Source: Candidatus Dadabacteria bacterium
GTDB lineage: Bacteria; Desulfobacterota_D; UBA1144; Nemesobacterales; UBA2774
Direction: 5' to 3'
DNA length: 22,865 nt
NCBI GenBank assembly: GCA_020027805.1
Contig: JAHKKQ010000022.1
Location: 1 to 22,865, forward strand
Positions within the stretch are counted from its first letter, which is position 1; each line of letters begins with the position of its first letter. Both the position numbers and the translations under genes were made by a program. Shown in pieces: positions 7,123 to 15,865 of this stretch. The notes under the pieces were generated by a model. That model had not been told where the DNA came from. It worked only from the letters and a program-made list of their open reading frames with translations, and searched no databases.

Positions 7123-8826
7123 TTGAAAAAGAAATCGGATACAGACGGTAAGCCGGATAAATTGCGTAAGTATTCTTCTATAGTCGTTGAGGGGGCCGAC
7201 AGGGCACCTAACCGCTCCATGCTGAGGGCGGTCGGTTTCAAGGACAGGGATTTTTTCAAACCCGTGATCGGGATTGCATCTACCTGGAGCATGGTGACGC
7301 CGTGCAACATGCATATAGACAAACTCGCGCTCGACGCCGCACACGGGGCGGATAAAGCCGGGGGTAAAGCAATCATATTTAACACGATAACGGTATCGGA
7401 CGGCATATCCATGGGCACCCCCGGGATGAGGTATTCGCTCGTATCAAGGGAGGTAATAGCGGATTCTATCGAGACGGTCGCAGGGGCGGAGGGGTTCGAC
7501 GGCTTGGTCGCGATCGGGGGATGCGATAAGAACATGCCCGGGTGCGTGATTGCCATGGCCAGACTCAACAGGCCTTCTGTCTTCGTCTACGGAGGGACTA
7601 TAATGCCCGGGTTCTATAACGGCAAGCCTATCGATATCGTATCGGTTTTCGAGGCCGTGGGGGCTCACGCGAATAAGGATATCTCGGACGGACAACTCCG
7701 GAGTATCGAAACCCATGCGATACCGGGCCCCGGCTCCTGCGGCGGCATGTACACGGCAAATACCATGGCGTCGGCGATCGAGGCCCTTGGGATGAGCCTC
7801 CCGAACAGCTCCGCTCAGGCCGCGGTCTCTCAAGAAAAGAAGAACGACTGCATCAATGCCGGAGCCGCTGTGCTTAACATGATCAAGAACAATATACGCC
7901 CTAGCGACATCATGACGCGCAAGGCTTTTGAGAACGCGATTACGGTTGTCATCACGCTCGGCGGCTCTACGAACGCAGTGCTTCACCTGCTGGCAATGGC
8001 TAACGCATCCGGCGTCAAGCTCTCTATCGACGACTTTACCCGCATAGGGAAGAGGGTCCCCGTGCTTGCCGACCTCAAGCCGAGCGGCAGGTTCATGATG
8101 GCCGACTTCTGCAGGATAGGAGGCCTTACCCCGCTCATGAAAATCCTTCTCGACGAAGGGCTCATCCATGGCGACTGCCTTACCGTAACGGGCAAAACCG
8201 TGAAGGAGAACCTGAAAGACGCGGGAACTTACCCGAAAGGTCAGGAGATCGTCAGGCCCATCGGGAATCCCCTCAAAAAGGACAGCCATATTGTCATACT
8301 GAGAGGGAACCTGGCGCCCGAGGGCGCAGTCGCTAAAATTTCTGGACAGGAAGGGTTTTCGTTCACTGGTAAGGCGATTGTTTTCGATTCCGAAGAGGCC
8401 TCGTTGAAAGCCATTCTAGGCGGAAAGGTTAAGAAGGGGCACGTTATAGTAATCCGCTACGAAGGCCCGCGCGGGGGGCCCGGCATGAGGGAGATGCTCT
8501 CTCCGACCTCCGCGGTTATGGGAAAGGGATTGGGCAAGGATGTGGCTCTGATCACGGACGGGAGGTTCTCGGGAGGGACTCACGGTTTCGTCGTCGGCCA
8601 CATTACCCCCGAAGCCTGTGACGGCGGGGCTATCGCCGTGATTAAAAACGGCGACACCATAACTATCGACGCCATGAAAAGGGAAATTAATCTCGAAGTC
8701 CCGAAGAGCGAAATAAGAAGGCGTCTTGCGGCCTGGAAAAAGCCCAAACCCAAGGCGGAACGCGGAGCCCTCGCAAAATATGCGAAGCTCGTTTCATCGG
8801 CGTCCGAGGGCGCGGTGACGGATTGA
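7123..8826 (+). CDS. ilvD: Dihydroxy-acid dehydratase
   Basis: 567 residues. It dehydrates 2,3-dihydroxy-isovalerate and 2,3-dihydroxy-3-methylvalerate to the 2-oxo acids of valine, isoleucine and leucine synthesis. The iron-sulfur cysteines are Cys61 (TPCNMH), Cys134 ([10 protein letters not shown]) and Cys206 ([13 protein letters not shown]). The C-terminal domain has [17 protein letters not shown] and [12 protein letters not shown], both family hallmarks. The length of about 565 fits the shorter, [2Fe-2S] type rather than the 610-residue E. coli type. A TTG at 7123 is preferred over the GTG at 7120 because GGGAGG then has a 6-base gap rather than 3. It has its own promoter; no other ilv gene is in the window. 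Its cluster ties it to the SUF operon by need, not by position. Confidence 0.95.
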   Translation: MKKKSDTDGKPDKLRKYSSIVVEGADRAPNRSMLRAVGFKDRDFFKPVIGIASTWSMVTPCNMHIDKLALDAAHGADKAGGKAIIFNTITVSDGISMGTPGMRYSLVSREVIADSIETVAGAEGFDGLVAIGGCDKNMPGCVIAMARLNRPSVFVYGGTIMPGFYNGKPIDIVSVFEAVGAHANKDISDGQLRSIETHAIPGPGSCGGMYTANTMASAIEALGMSLPNSSAQAAVSQEKKNDCINAGAAVLNMIKNNIRPSDIMTRKAFENAITVVITLGGSTNAVLHLLAMANASGVKLSIDDFTRIGKRVPVLADLKPSGRFMMADFCRIGGLTPLMKILLDEGLIHGDCLTVTGKTVKENLKDAGTYPKGQEIVRPIGNPLKKDSHIVILRGNLAPEGAVAKISGQEGFSFTGKAIVFDSEEASLKAILGGKVKKGHVIVIRYEGPRGGPGMREMLSPTSAVMGKGLGKDVALITDGRFSGGTHGFVVGHITPEACDGGAIAVIKNGDTITIDAMKREINLEVPKSEIRRRLAAWKKPKPKAERGALAKYAKLVSSASEGAVTD

Positions 8827-8905
8827 GCCTTGGGGCTTATGTACATACTTCCGGGTGCGCTTCCGAACTTTACACCCTGCATTAAATTCAACTGCCTACA
8901 TGTTC

Positions 8906-8941
8906 AAAAAGCGCATTTCTTCTCTCTTTATCGCGCTTTTT
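8906..8941 (+). terminator. Possible terminator after ilvD
   Basis: AAAAAGCGC (8906-8914) and GCGCTTTTT (8933-8941) form a 9-bp stem around an 18-base pyrimidine-rich loop. Only four GC pairs and a long loop make it a modest candidate about 80 bp past the stop. Confidence 0.4.
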
Positions 8942-9093
8942 AACACAACCTTAAGCAAACCCTAAAACTCCCTTAAACTGCGACCGTTATAACAATTGCA
9001 TGAGTTGTGGCAGACGTATTGCCGATGACACTGCAAATTGAGGAATTCCGCGTAGCGCGAGACAGCCAAATAAGGAGGATTACGGATAATACT

Positions 9094-9819
9094 ATGACTA
9101 CGCTTGTCGTTTCCGATTTACACCTCGGGCCTTATTATAACAGGGCAAGGGAGGTGTCGGCATTTATCAAGTCCGCGAGTTTCAGGAGGCTGATAATACT
9201 CGGGGATCTCTTCGATAAATCAAGTGTCGAGGGGCTCCGGGACGACGAGTGGGTGTTTCTGGACCTCGTTGAGAGCATGTCGCGCCGGAGGGAGATTATC
9301 TGGGAGGAAGGGAATCATGACGAGGGGCTTTACGACGTCATACCCTCTCTGCTGAACATCCTTGCCGTAAAGCAATTCGAGTGGGAATCGAACGGGAGAA
9401 AATTCCTCGCCATACACGGGCACCAGTTTGATATCTACAGCCGGAACAAATCTATACTCGCCTCCTGCGCCGGGGGCCTCTACAGGGTGCTGAGGAGAAT
9501 AGACCTCCTGCTCGAAAGAGATTTCTTTCACAGGCTCTGCTTCGAGAACAGGGCATGGAAGAGATCGTCCGACATCGTGACCGAAGGCGCTCTCCGGTAT
9601 GGACGGGATCTCGAAACCGATTTCGTGTTCTGCGGACACACCCACAGGGCGTTCAATACGATTGGAGACGGGGTCGAATATTTCAATACGGGATGCCGGA
9701 ACGACAGGTACTGCCATTATGTTACCGTCGATAATAACGGCGTGAGCCTCAGGACGTTCTCCGAATACGGGGAGTTTGTAAAGACGGGCGTACGGCTTAC
9801 GGCGCAGCAGGCGATTTAG
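9094..9819 (+). CDS. Calcineurin-like metallophosphoesterase, LpxH-like
   Basis: 241 residues from ATG 9094, which puts the first metal motif right at the N terminus as in the family; longer in-frame starts reach back to 9007. The five metallophosphoesterase motifs are in order: DLH (Asp8, His10), GDLFD (Asp38), GNHD (Asn74, His75), HGHQFD (His108, His110) and CGHTH (His182, His184), binding two metals. The GNHD and HGHQFD spacing and the size resemble UDP-2,3-diacylglucosamine diphosphatase (LpxH) of lipid A synthesis, but the family is broad and the substrate is not certain. A GGAGG is present but 15 bases before the ATG, longer than ideal. The stop overlaps that of the facing DUF488 gene. 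Confidence 0.85.
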   Translation: MTTLVVSDLHLGPYYNRAREVSAFIKSASFRRLIILGDLFDKSSVEGLRDDEWVFLDLVESMSRRREIIWEEGNHDEGLYDVIPSLLNILAVKQFEWESNGRKFLAIHGHQFDIYSRNKSILASCAGGLYRVLRRIDLLLERDFFHRLCFENRAWKRSSDIVTEGALRYGRDLETDFVFCGHTHRAFNTIGDGVEYFNTGCRNDRYCHYVTVDNNGVSLRTFSEYGEFVKTGVRLTAQQAI

Positions 9820-10172
9820 GTTTTAACGAGCTTCTCAATGTAGAGTTTCAGCGCAAGGGCGCTGTTGTATTCCTTTTCACTCGAGCCGTAGACGAAAACG
9901 GTGTCACTTCCCTCCGTAATCCCTAATAACTCATTCACCGCATCCCTGTTTTGGTCGAGCTCGCGATGGTAGCGTATCCTGAATTCCTCCCATTTCGCGG
10001 GGTCATGTGAGAACCATTTGCGCAGCCCGGTCGAAGGCGCTATTTCCTTTAACCAGATATCCACTTTAGCCTCTTTCTTCGACAACCCTCTCGGCCAGAG
10101 CCTCTCTACCAATATACGGACGCCGTCGGCCGCTTCGGGTTTATCGTACACGCGTTTTGTTCGGATGTTCAT
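9816..10172 (-). CDS. DUF488 (YeaO-like) protein
   Basis: 118 residues, the usual short DUF488 form. Family marks are IRTKRVYDKPEAADGVRILV near the start, then ERLWPRGLSKKEAKVDIWLK, then a WFSHDPAKWEEFRIRY segment. The biochemical role of the family is not established. The TAA lies across the TAG of the facing metallophosphoesterase gene (9816-9819), so the two genes end inside each other and are likely to share transcript ends. The ATG has no clear Shine-Dalgarno. It is 77 bp downstream of the Rieske gene on the same strand and could be read through from the SUF operon. Confidence 0.88.
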   Translation of the reverse strand: MNIRTKRVYDKPEAADGVRILVERLWPRGLSKKEAKVDIWLKEIAPSTGLRKWFSHDPAKWEEFRIRYHRELDQNRDAVNELLGITEGSDTVFVYGSSEKEYNSALALKLYIEKLVKT

Positions 10173-10249
10173 ATTCTTGGGAATTGATATTGAGAATACC
10201 TTGCTAAATTGACTGTTAAAGGGATTGGCGGATTAGATATGAAATACGT

Positions 10250-10564
10250 TCAGTCCTCGATCAGAACGTAAATATCGTCCCCTTCCACTTTCACGTTATA
10301 GGTCTCTACCGCATCGGTCGCGGGGAGGCAGAGCGCCTGACCGGTTTCGACATCGAATTCGGCCCCGTGGTATACGCAGGTGAGTTTCTTGCCTTCGAGC
10401 ATGCCGTCTGAAAGCGGGTAGGCCTGGTGCGTGCATTCGTCCCTGAAGGCGTAAAGCCGTCCGTCCACGTTGCATACGGCGACCATCTCGCTCCCAACAA
10501 CGAAGGACCTGATTTCACCTGGCGGGACGTCCCCGGTTTTCGCTATCTTTTCATACTCGGCCAT
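10250..10564 (-). CDS. Rieske-type [2Fe-2S] ferredoxin in the SUF operon
   Basis: 104 residues, a single soluble Rieske domain. The cluster ligands are Cys44 and His46 (DECTHQ) and Cys63 and His66 (TCVYHG), the two-Cys two-His pattern. It has no membrane anchor, so it is of the ferredoxin type found with ring-hydroxylating oxygenases or as NirD, and acts as a cytosolic electron carrier. It is the last gene of the rrf2-sufBCD operon, 18 bp after sufD, which suggests it supplies electrons to, or is a client or carrier in, cluster assembly. That role is inference from position; the fold and cluster type are clear. Confidence 0.93.
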   Translation of the reverse strand: MAEYEKIAKTGDVPPGEIRSFVVGSEMVAVCNVDGRLYAFRDECTHQAYPLSDGMLEGKKLTCVYHGAEFDVETGQALCLPATDAVETYNVKVEGDDIYVLIED

Positions 10565-10582
10565 GGCGCGTATCCGGGGTTT

Positions 10583-11941
10583 TTATCGGGGGTCGTTGTC
10601 TAATTCTGTTCCGCCTTTTCTGCGGGCGAACCATTCGGCGACCAGCATTTCACAGTAATTTCTAATCTCATCGACCTGAATGCTTTCGAGGGTGCCGCTC
10701 GTGAACGCGCCCAGGAGGATTTCCCTCGCCGTATCCTCGTCTATTCCGCGAGAGCGGAGGTAAAATATTGCGTTCTCGTCCATCTGTCCTATCGTCGCGC
10801 CGTGGGTGCATTTTACGTCGTCCGCGTAGATCTCGAGCTGGGGCTTCGTGTCGATCTGTGCGTTGTCGGAAAGAAGTAAGTTGCGGTTGGTCTGCTTCGC
10901 GTCCGTTTTCTGGGCGTCCTTGTGTACTATAATGCGCCCGTGGAATACCCCCCTCGACCTGCCGTCGAGGACGCCGTTATAGAACTGCCTGCTGTCGCAG
11001 TGGGGGCTTGCGTGCTCGACCTTCATGTAGTTGTCCATGTGCTGCCTGCCAGTCGACATGAAGAGCCCGTTGATGAGCGAGTCGCATCCCTCTCCGGCGA
11101 TAACCGGATGGACGTTGTTCCTCACGAGCGCCCCTCCGAGGAGTACCGAATGAGAGCGGATATTGGAGCTTCGTCCCTGCTCGACGCGCAGAGTCGAAAC
11201 GTTAAAAGCCTTCATGCTCTCGCATTCTATCATGTAGTGGCCGACCGAACTGTTTTCGCCGACCACAAGCTCCGTCACCACGTTCGAAAAGTAAACGCCC
11301 TCGTCGATGGACACATAATGCTCGACAACTTCGGCCTCGCAGTTATCTTCGACCACAATGAGGTTCCGTGGGTTCGTAATTGTGGCCCTGTCGCTCTTCC
11401 CGGTGATATAAAGGAGGTGTACGGGTTCTCTGAGACGAGTGCCGCGGGGTATGTATACGAACCCTCCGTCCTGCATGAAGGCCGTATTGAGCGCGGTGAA
11501 GGCCTCTTCGCTGAAATCGGCGTACTTCGACAGATATTTTTTTACGAGTCCCTCTTCGCTGTCGAGGGCCGAAGCCAGGCTCAGGACCTTAACCCCCTCG
11601 GGCACATCCGACAAATCGGAAAGCCCGAGAGAATACGTCCCGTCTATGAATACGAGCCTGATAGTTCTCAACTTGGGGAATATAAACCTGTTTAAGGCCT
11701 CGGGGGAAACCTGTTTGTGCCCGTTCTTTTCTATCGTGAACGTCGTTCGGGCAATGGGAGCTACGTTCGTGAAGCGCCAGTCCTCATTTTCGGGAGTGGG
11801 GAACCCGAGCTCGGTGAATTTCCTGATCCCTTCTCCGCGGAGCGATTCCATCCACGGTATTCCATTGCCCGGGGCCTCTTTCCTGAACTCCTCGAACCCT
11901 TTTGAATAACCGTCGTCTTCGTTACTGAAACTAATGCCCAT
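10583..11941 (-). CDS. sufD: Fe-S cluster assembly scaffold subunit SufD
   Basis: 452 residues. It pairs with SufB and a SufC dimer in the SufBC2D scaffold where clusters are built. A variable N-terminal helical part (1-80) is followed by the beta-helix core. The segment YADDVKCTHGATIG carries His380, matching the functional histidine at the SufB-SufD interface of E. coli (His360), and FYLRSRGI follows in the C-terminal helical domain. A GGAG lies 10 bases before the ATG. It starts 14 bp after the sufC stop, so the genes are translated from one message. Confidence 0.95.
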   Translation of the reverse strand: MGISFSNEDDGYSKGFEEFRKEAPGNGIPWMESLRGEGIRKFTELGFPTPENEDWRFTNVAPIARTTFTIEKNGHKQVSPEALNRFIFPKLRTIRLVFIDGTYSLGLSDLSDVPEGVKVLSLASALDSEEGLVKKYLSKYADFSEEAFTALNTAFMQDGGFVYIPRGTRLREPVHLLYITGKSDRATITNPRNLIVVEDNCEAEVVEHYVSIDEGVYFSNVVTELVVGENSSVGHYMIECESMKAFNVSTLRVEQGRSSNIRSHSVLLGGALVRNNVHPVIAGEGCDSLINGLFMSTGRQHMDNYMKVEHASPHCDSRQFYNGVLDGRSRGVFHGRIIVHKDAQKTDAKQTNRNLLLSDNAQIDTKPQLEIYADDVKCTHGATIGQMDENAIFYLRSRGIDEDTAREILLGAFTSGTLESIQVDEIRNYCEMLVAEWFARRKGGTELDNDPR

Positions 11942-11955
11942 TAGTTTAATTCTCC

Positions 11956-12720
11956 TTAATTATTGACCGCTTTCCTCGCTTCCTCTTCCACCCAGCCGTA
12001 GCCCCTGTCCTCCAGCTCGAAGGCGAGTTCCTTTCCGCCCGATTTTAATATCCGTCCGTCGACGAGCACGTGGACGAAGTCGGGGACTATGTAGTCGAGA
12101 AGCCTCTGATAATGCGTAATAATTACGAACGCCCTCTCGGGGCTCCTGAGGGCGTTTACGCCGTCGGCCACTACTTTAAGGGCGTCTATGTCGAGTCCGG
12201 AGTCGGTCTCGTCCAGTATCGCGAGCTTGGGCTCTAGTATCTGCATCTGAAATATTTCGTTCTTCTTTTTCTCGCCTCCCGAGAACCCCTCGTTGACGGA
12301 GCGTTTCAGAAGGTTATCGGCCATTCCCATGATCCCCATTTTTTCCTTGGCGAGTCTCGCGAATTCCACGTGCTTGAGAGGCTCGAGCCCCCTGTATTTA
12401 CGGATCGAGTTCAACGCCTCCCTCAGGAGGTAGGTATTCGCCACGCCCGGTATCTCGACAGGGTATTGAAACGCCATGAATATCCCTTCGCACGCCCTTT
12501 CCTCGGGGGCCAGCTCGAGAAGGTCTTTCCCTTCGAATATGATCTCTCCCTCCGTGACCACGTAGGATGCGCGGCCTGCGAGGACCTGCGCCAGGGTGCT
12601 TTTCCCCGAGCCGTTCGGGCCCATTATCGAATGCACTTCTCCCGCTTTCACTTTCAGGTTGAGCCCCTTGATTATTTCCTGATCCGCAATACTCACATGC
12701 AGATTCCTTATTTCCAGCAT
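11956..12720 (-). CDS. sufC: Fe-S cluster assembly ATPase SufC
   Basis: 254 residues, an ABC-type ATPase without membrane domains. Walker A is GPNGSGKS (34-41), the Q-loop lies in AFQYPVEIPG (about 83-92), the signature is FSGGE (146-150), and Walker B with the catalytic glutamate is LAILDE (166-171), then a TDSGLD D-loop and the ITHYQR H-loop. ATP hydrolysis reshapes the SufB-SufD pair during cluster assembly. The start is preceded by GGAG 8 bases upstream. It lies 53 bp after sufB and 14 bp before sufD. Confidence 0.97.
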   Translation of the reverse strand: MLEIRNLHVSIADQEIIKGLNLKVKAGEVHSIMGPNGSGKSTLAQVLAGRASYVVTEGEIIFEGKDLLELAPEERACEGIFMAFQYPVEIPGVANTYLLREALNSIRKYRGLEPLKHVEFARLAKEKMGIMGMADNLLKRSVNEGFSGGEKKKNEIFQMQILEPKLAILDETDSGLDIDALKVVADGVNALRSPERAFVIITHYQRLLDYIVPDFVHVLVDGRILKSGGKELAFELEDRGYGWVEEEARKAVNN

Positions 12721-12773
12721 GTCCTGTCTCCTTAGCTTTTTTCTATGCGGGTACTTATTCCGGGTGGCAATTA

Positions 12774-14210
12774 TTATCCGACACTACCCTCAAGGCTTAT
12801 GCTCAGAAGCTTCTCGGCCTCTATGGCGAACTCGAACGGGAGTTCCTTGAAGACCTCCTTGCAGAAGCCGTTTACGATCAGCGATACCGCGTTTTCCGCG
12901 GATAGTCCGCGCTGCTGACAGTAAAATATCTGGTCTTCTCCGATCTTCGAAGTCGAGGCTTCGTGCTCCATCTGAGCGGTTGAATTCTTTACCTCTATAT
13001 ATGGGAAAGTGTGCGCCCCGCACTTGTCTCCTATCAGCATCGAATCGCACTGAGTGTAGTTGCGCGCGCCCGAAGCGTCCTTTCCGATCTGCACGAGGCC
13101 CCTGTACGTGTTCTGCCCGTGGCCCGCCGAAATGCCTTTCGATACGATCGTGCTGCTGGTGTTTTTTCCGATGTGTATCATTTTCGTCCCTGTGTCTGCC
13201 TGCTGCCGCCTGTTCGTGAGGGCCACGGAGTAGAATTCCCCTACTGAACCGTCCCCTTCGAGGATACAGCTCGGGTATTTCCATGTGATTGCCGAGCCCG
13301 TCTCTACCTGTGTCCACGATATATGGGAATTCCGTCCCACACACCTTCCCCTCTTGGTGACGAAGTTGTAAATCCCGCCCTCGCCCTCTGCGTTGCCCGG
13401 GTACCAGTTCTGAATCGTCGAGTACTTTATTGTCGCGTCCTTGTGGGCTATGAGCTCGACTACGGCTGCGTGGAGCTGGTTTTCGTCCCTCTTGGGTGCG
13501 GTGCATCCCTCGAGGTAGCTCACGTAACTCCCCTCTTCCGCAATTATAAGCGTCCTCTCGAACTGCCCGGTGCTTTCCGCGTTTATCCTGAAGTATGTCG
13601 AGAGCTCCATGGGGCAGCGGACCCCTTTGGGGATGTACACGAATGAGCCGTCCGTGAATACAGCCGAATTCAGCGCCGCGTAGAAGTTGTCGTTTTGAGG
13701 GACCACGAACCCGAGGTACTTTTTCACTAGCGCGGGGTGCTCCCGCACAGCATCCGATATGGAGCAGAATATCACTCCTACCTCGGCGAGCTTCTCCTTA
13801 AACGTCGTAATTACCGATACGCTGTCAAATACCGCATCCACGGCTACCCCGGCAAGCATCATCTGCTCGTCGAGCGGAATGCCCAGCTTTTCGTATGTCT
13901 TTCTTATCTCCGGGTCTATCTCGTCCAGGCTCTTGGGCCCCACTTTCACTTTGGGGGCGGCGTAATAGCTTATGTTCTGATAGTCGATCGGCGGGAACGA
14001 AACATGCGCCCACCGGGGCTCTTTCATTGTAAGCCAGTGTCTATAGGCTTTTAATCTCCACTCGAGGAGCCATTCCGGCTCTTGCTTCTTGCTCGAAATC
14101 AGCCTTATAGTGTCTTCGCCCAAGCCCTTTGGGGCGATTTCCTGCTCGATGTCCGTAAAGAACCCGTATTTATATTCCTGCTCGGCCAATTTCTCCAAAT
14201 CGATACTCAT
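12774..14210 (-). CDS. sufB: Fe-S cluster assembly scaffold SufB
   Basis: 478 residues against 495 in E. coli, nearly colinear. Cys236 in [14 protein letters not shown] matches the sulfur-accepting Cys254 of E. coli, and Cys388 in TQCDSMLIG matches Cys405 at the cluster site. The C-terminal block with [20 protein letters not shown] is also conserved. SufB receives persulfide from a SufS-type desulfurase and, with SufD and SufC, assembles [4Fe-4S] clusters in the cytosol. AGGAGG is 5 bases before the ATG. It begins 10 bp after the rrf2 stop, tying it to that regulator. No sufS, sufU, sufE or sufT is present in this operon. Confidence 0.97.
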   Translation of the reverse strand: MSIDLEKLAEQEYKYGFFTDIEQEIAPKGLGEDTIRLISSKKQEPEWLLEWRLKAYRHWLTMKEPRWAHVSFPPIDYQNISYYAAPKVKVGPKSLDEIDPEIRKTYEKLGIPLDEQMMLAGVAVDAVFDSVSVITTFKEKLAEVGVIFCSISDAVREHPALVKKYLGFVVPQNDNFYAALNSAVFTDGSFVYIPKGVRCPMELSTYFRINAESTGQFERTLIIAEEGSYVSYLEGCTAPKRDENQLHAAVVELIAHKDATIKYSTIQNWYPGNAEGEGGIYNFVTKRGRCVGRNSHISWTQVETGSAITWKYPSCILEGDGSVGEFYSVALTNRRQQADTGTKMIHIGKNTSSTIVSKGISAGHGQNTYRGLVQIGKDASGARNYTQCDSMLIGDKCGAHTFPYIEVKNSTAQMEHEASTSKIGEDQIFYCQQRGLSAENAVSLIVNGFCKEVFKELPFEFAIEAEKLLSISLEGSVG

Positions 14211-14220
14211 TAACGCCTCC

Positions 14221-14649
14221 TTAATTCACCCTGGTAAAGCCGCGTATGCCTCTATCCGAAAGCATTTGCTCAAGCGTCGTCTCTTCCAGTATTTTTACCA
14301 TGGATAACTGCACCCTGTCCCAGACCGGGAGCTGAGGGCACGCTTCATGTAACTGGCAGATGCCGTTCCCGTCCATACAGTCTACTATCCTTATCTCCCC
14401 CTCTATCGCCTCATAAATGTCCCGCAAGCTGATATCGCCCGGGGCTTTCCGCAGAGTGTAGCCGCCGTAGGGCCCTACCATAGACCTGACGATTCCTTTC
14501 TTGACCAGCCTTCTCATAATCTTGGCGAGATAATTGAGGGGTATGTGCTGGTGCTCGGAAATCTCCTTCATGCTGTGCTTGACTATGGGCTCGTGCCCTA
14601 TGTACGTCAGGGACCTTACTGCATAGTCGAGAGTTTTAGTTACCTGCAT
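14221..14649 (-). CDS. Rrf2/IscR-family transcriptional regulator of the SUF operon
   Basis: 142 residues. An N-terminal winged helix-turn-helix (about 1-68) has [20 protein letters not shown] and the wing GPYGGYTL. Three cysteines follow, Cys91, Cys98 and Cys104, spaced C-x6-C-x5-C, close to the C-x5-C-x5-C cluster ligands of IscR. It probably binds a [2Fe-2S] or [4Fe-4S] cluster and senses cluster supply, repressing or activating the suf genes that follow it directly. Two dyads at its own promoter (14665-14681 and 14701-14715) are candidate operators, implying autoregulation. No strong Shine-Dalgarno is seen at the ATG. Confidence 0.93.
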   Translation of the reverse strand: MQVTKTLDYAVRSLTYIGHEPIVKHSMKEISEHQHIPLNYLAKIMRRLVKKGIVRSMVGPYGGYTLRKAPGDISLRDIYEAIEGEIRIVDCMDGNGICQLHEACPQLPVWDRVQLSMVKILEETTLEQMLSDRGIRGFTRVN

Positions 14650-14664
14650 GGTTATATCTCTTTA

Positions 14665-14681
14665 TGGATATCATGTATCCA
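14665..14681. promoter_or_regulatory. Dyad, possible Rrf2 operator (leader side)
   Basis: TGGATA and TATCCA form a perfect 6-bp inverted repeat around five bases, 16 bp before the rrf2 start and downstream of the predicted start site. It shares TGG...CCA ends with the second dyad 35 bp upstream. Confidence 0.4.
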
Positions 14682-14700
14682 GAATATATAAATTATTATA

Positions 14701-14715
14701 TGGTAAAAATTACCA
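14701..14715. promoter_or_regulatory. Dyad over the suf promoter -10, possible Rrf2 operator
   Basis: TGGTAA and TTACCA form a perfect 6-bp inverted repeat around three A's. It overlaps the predicted -10 of the rrf2-suf promoter, so a bound dimer would block RNA polymerase. Confidence 0.5.
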
Positions 14716-14735
14716 GTTATGGCGGGTACTGTCAA
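14707..14735 (-). promoter_or_regulatory. Sigma-70 promoter of the rrf2-suf operon
   Basis: On the minus strand TTGACA (14735-14730) is followed after 17 bases by TAATTT (14712-14707). The -35 is perfect and the -10 weak, the usual layout of a regulated promoter. A perfect TATAAT at 14700-14695 also lies here but is 29 bases from the -35. Confidence 0.5.
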
Positions 14736-14820
14736 TCTCGGAATCTCCGTGCCCGGCAATTAATATACATTGGATTCGTCGGAATATGAAGATTGCGGCA
14801 GTGTCCCTGCCGAAAATGCT

Positions 14821-14849
14821 TTGACACGGCTTATATATAAGGTTAAAAT
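14821..14849 (+). promoter_or_regulatory. Sigma-70 promoter of the superoxide dismutase gene
   Basis: TTGACA (14821-14826), a 17-base spacer, then TAAAAT (14844-14849, five of six). The start site would fall near 14856, on an 8-bp palindrome GGTTAACC (14855-14862) that could be an operator. The leader of about 130 bases is AT-rich and unassigned. Confidence 0.7.
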
Positions 14850-14984
14850 AAGTTGGTTAACCGAGCTAATGAAGGCCGGTGGGTATTTATTCGGATTTTG
14901 GTGTTTATAAATCAATTTTTCAATGTGAAATACCTGAAACATCGGTTCTCCATTTGAAAAAAATTTAATCTGTGGGGAGAAACC

Positions 14985-15593
14985 ATGCCATACCAACTGC
15001 CAAAGCTTCCTTATAGTTACGATGCACTGGAGCCTCACATTGATGCCCGTACCATGGAGATTCATCATACAAAGCACCATCAGACGTATATCAATAACGT
15101 AAACGCAGCCCTCGAAAAGTACCCGGCGCTTGCGGAGAAAAGCGTTCAAGACCTGATCAGGGATTTAAACGCTGTGCCGGAAGATATCAGAACGGTGGTC
15201 AGGAATAACGGCGGAGGCCACGCTAACCACAGCCTATTCTGGACGATAATGGCCCCCAAGGCCGGGGGCGAACCCTCGGGCGAGCTGGCGGAGGCGATAA
15301 AATCCGCATTCGGGGGATTCGACAGTTTCAAGGATCAGTTCTCGAAGGCCGCCGCGGGGCGGTTCGGAAGCGGCTGGGCATGGCTCTCGGTCGGCGGCGG
15401 AAAACTAGCCGTTACATCCACTCCGAACCAGGACAGCCCGTTGTCGGAAGGATTAACCCCGATACTCGGCCTGGACGTCTGGGAACATGCTTACTACCTC
15501 AATTATCAGAACAGGAGGCCCGACTATATCGCGGCCTGGTGGAACGTCGTTAACTGGAAGCAGGTGGCTTCGAATTACACCTCATCAAAGTAG
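14985..15593 (+). CDS. Superoxide dismutase (Mn/Fe family, probably Mn)
   Basis: 202 residues, the usual length. Metal ligands are His27 ([11 protein letters not shown]), His82 ([11 protein letters not shown]), Asp164 and His168 ([12 protein letters not shown]). It converts superoxide to oxygen and hydrogen peroxide. [10 protein letters not shown] together with Gln149 in the NQDSP motif is the Mn-type arrangement (the Fe type places this glutamine in the other domain), so manganese is likely but not proven. There is no signal peptide, so it is cytosolic. GGGGAG lies 6 bases before the ATG. It is divergent from the SUF operon, which links oxidative-stress defence with cluster repair at one locus. 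Confidence 0.95.
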   Translation: MPYQLPKLPYSYDALEPHIDARTMEIHHTKHHQTYINNVNAALEKYPALAEKSVQDLIRDLNAVPEDIRTVVRNNGGGHANHSLFWTIMAPKAGGEPSGELAEAIKSAFGGFDSFKDQFSKAAAGRFGSGWAWLSVGGGKLAVTSTPNQDSPLSEGLTPILGLDVWEHAYYLNYQNRRPDYIAAWWNVVNWKQVASNYTSSK

Positions 15594-15865
15594 GTTGCAA
15601 TACTTTTTAGAATTTGATAGAATTGGCGGTAACCGGAAGGCAGGACAGTTTTAGATTGCGGTTATAAGTTGTTGCGTTGGAAGAAATTTCTTAATCTACG
15701 GCAAGGGATTGTATAACAGCAAAGCTTTATATGTGTTGGAGTTAGTATCAGGAGGAATGGTAATCCCCCACCCCTTTCGTTTCCAAAGCTTATTTGTGAG
15801 AACTAATACCCGGAAACATCTTCGATTTTGTTTCAGCAGTTGAAAATAGTTAAAAGGAAGAATAT

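Noticed and set aside
10922..11695. A 257-residue plus-strand reading frame opposite sufD
   Set aside because: It lies entirely within sufD, whose product is unmistakable, and has no recognisable protein features.
14760..15149. A 129-residue minus-strand reading frame upstream of and into sod
   Set aside because: It overlaps the sod promoter and coding start and has no family resemblance.
15720..15798. Imperfect direct repeat beginning CAAAGCTT
   Set aside because: Two short copies with mismatches and no other structure around them; it could be chance in an AT-rich gap.
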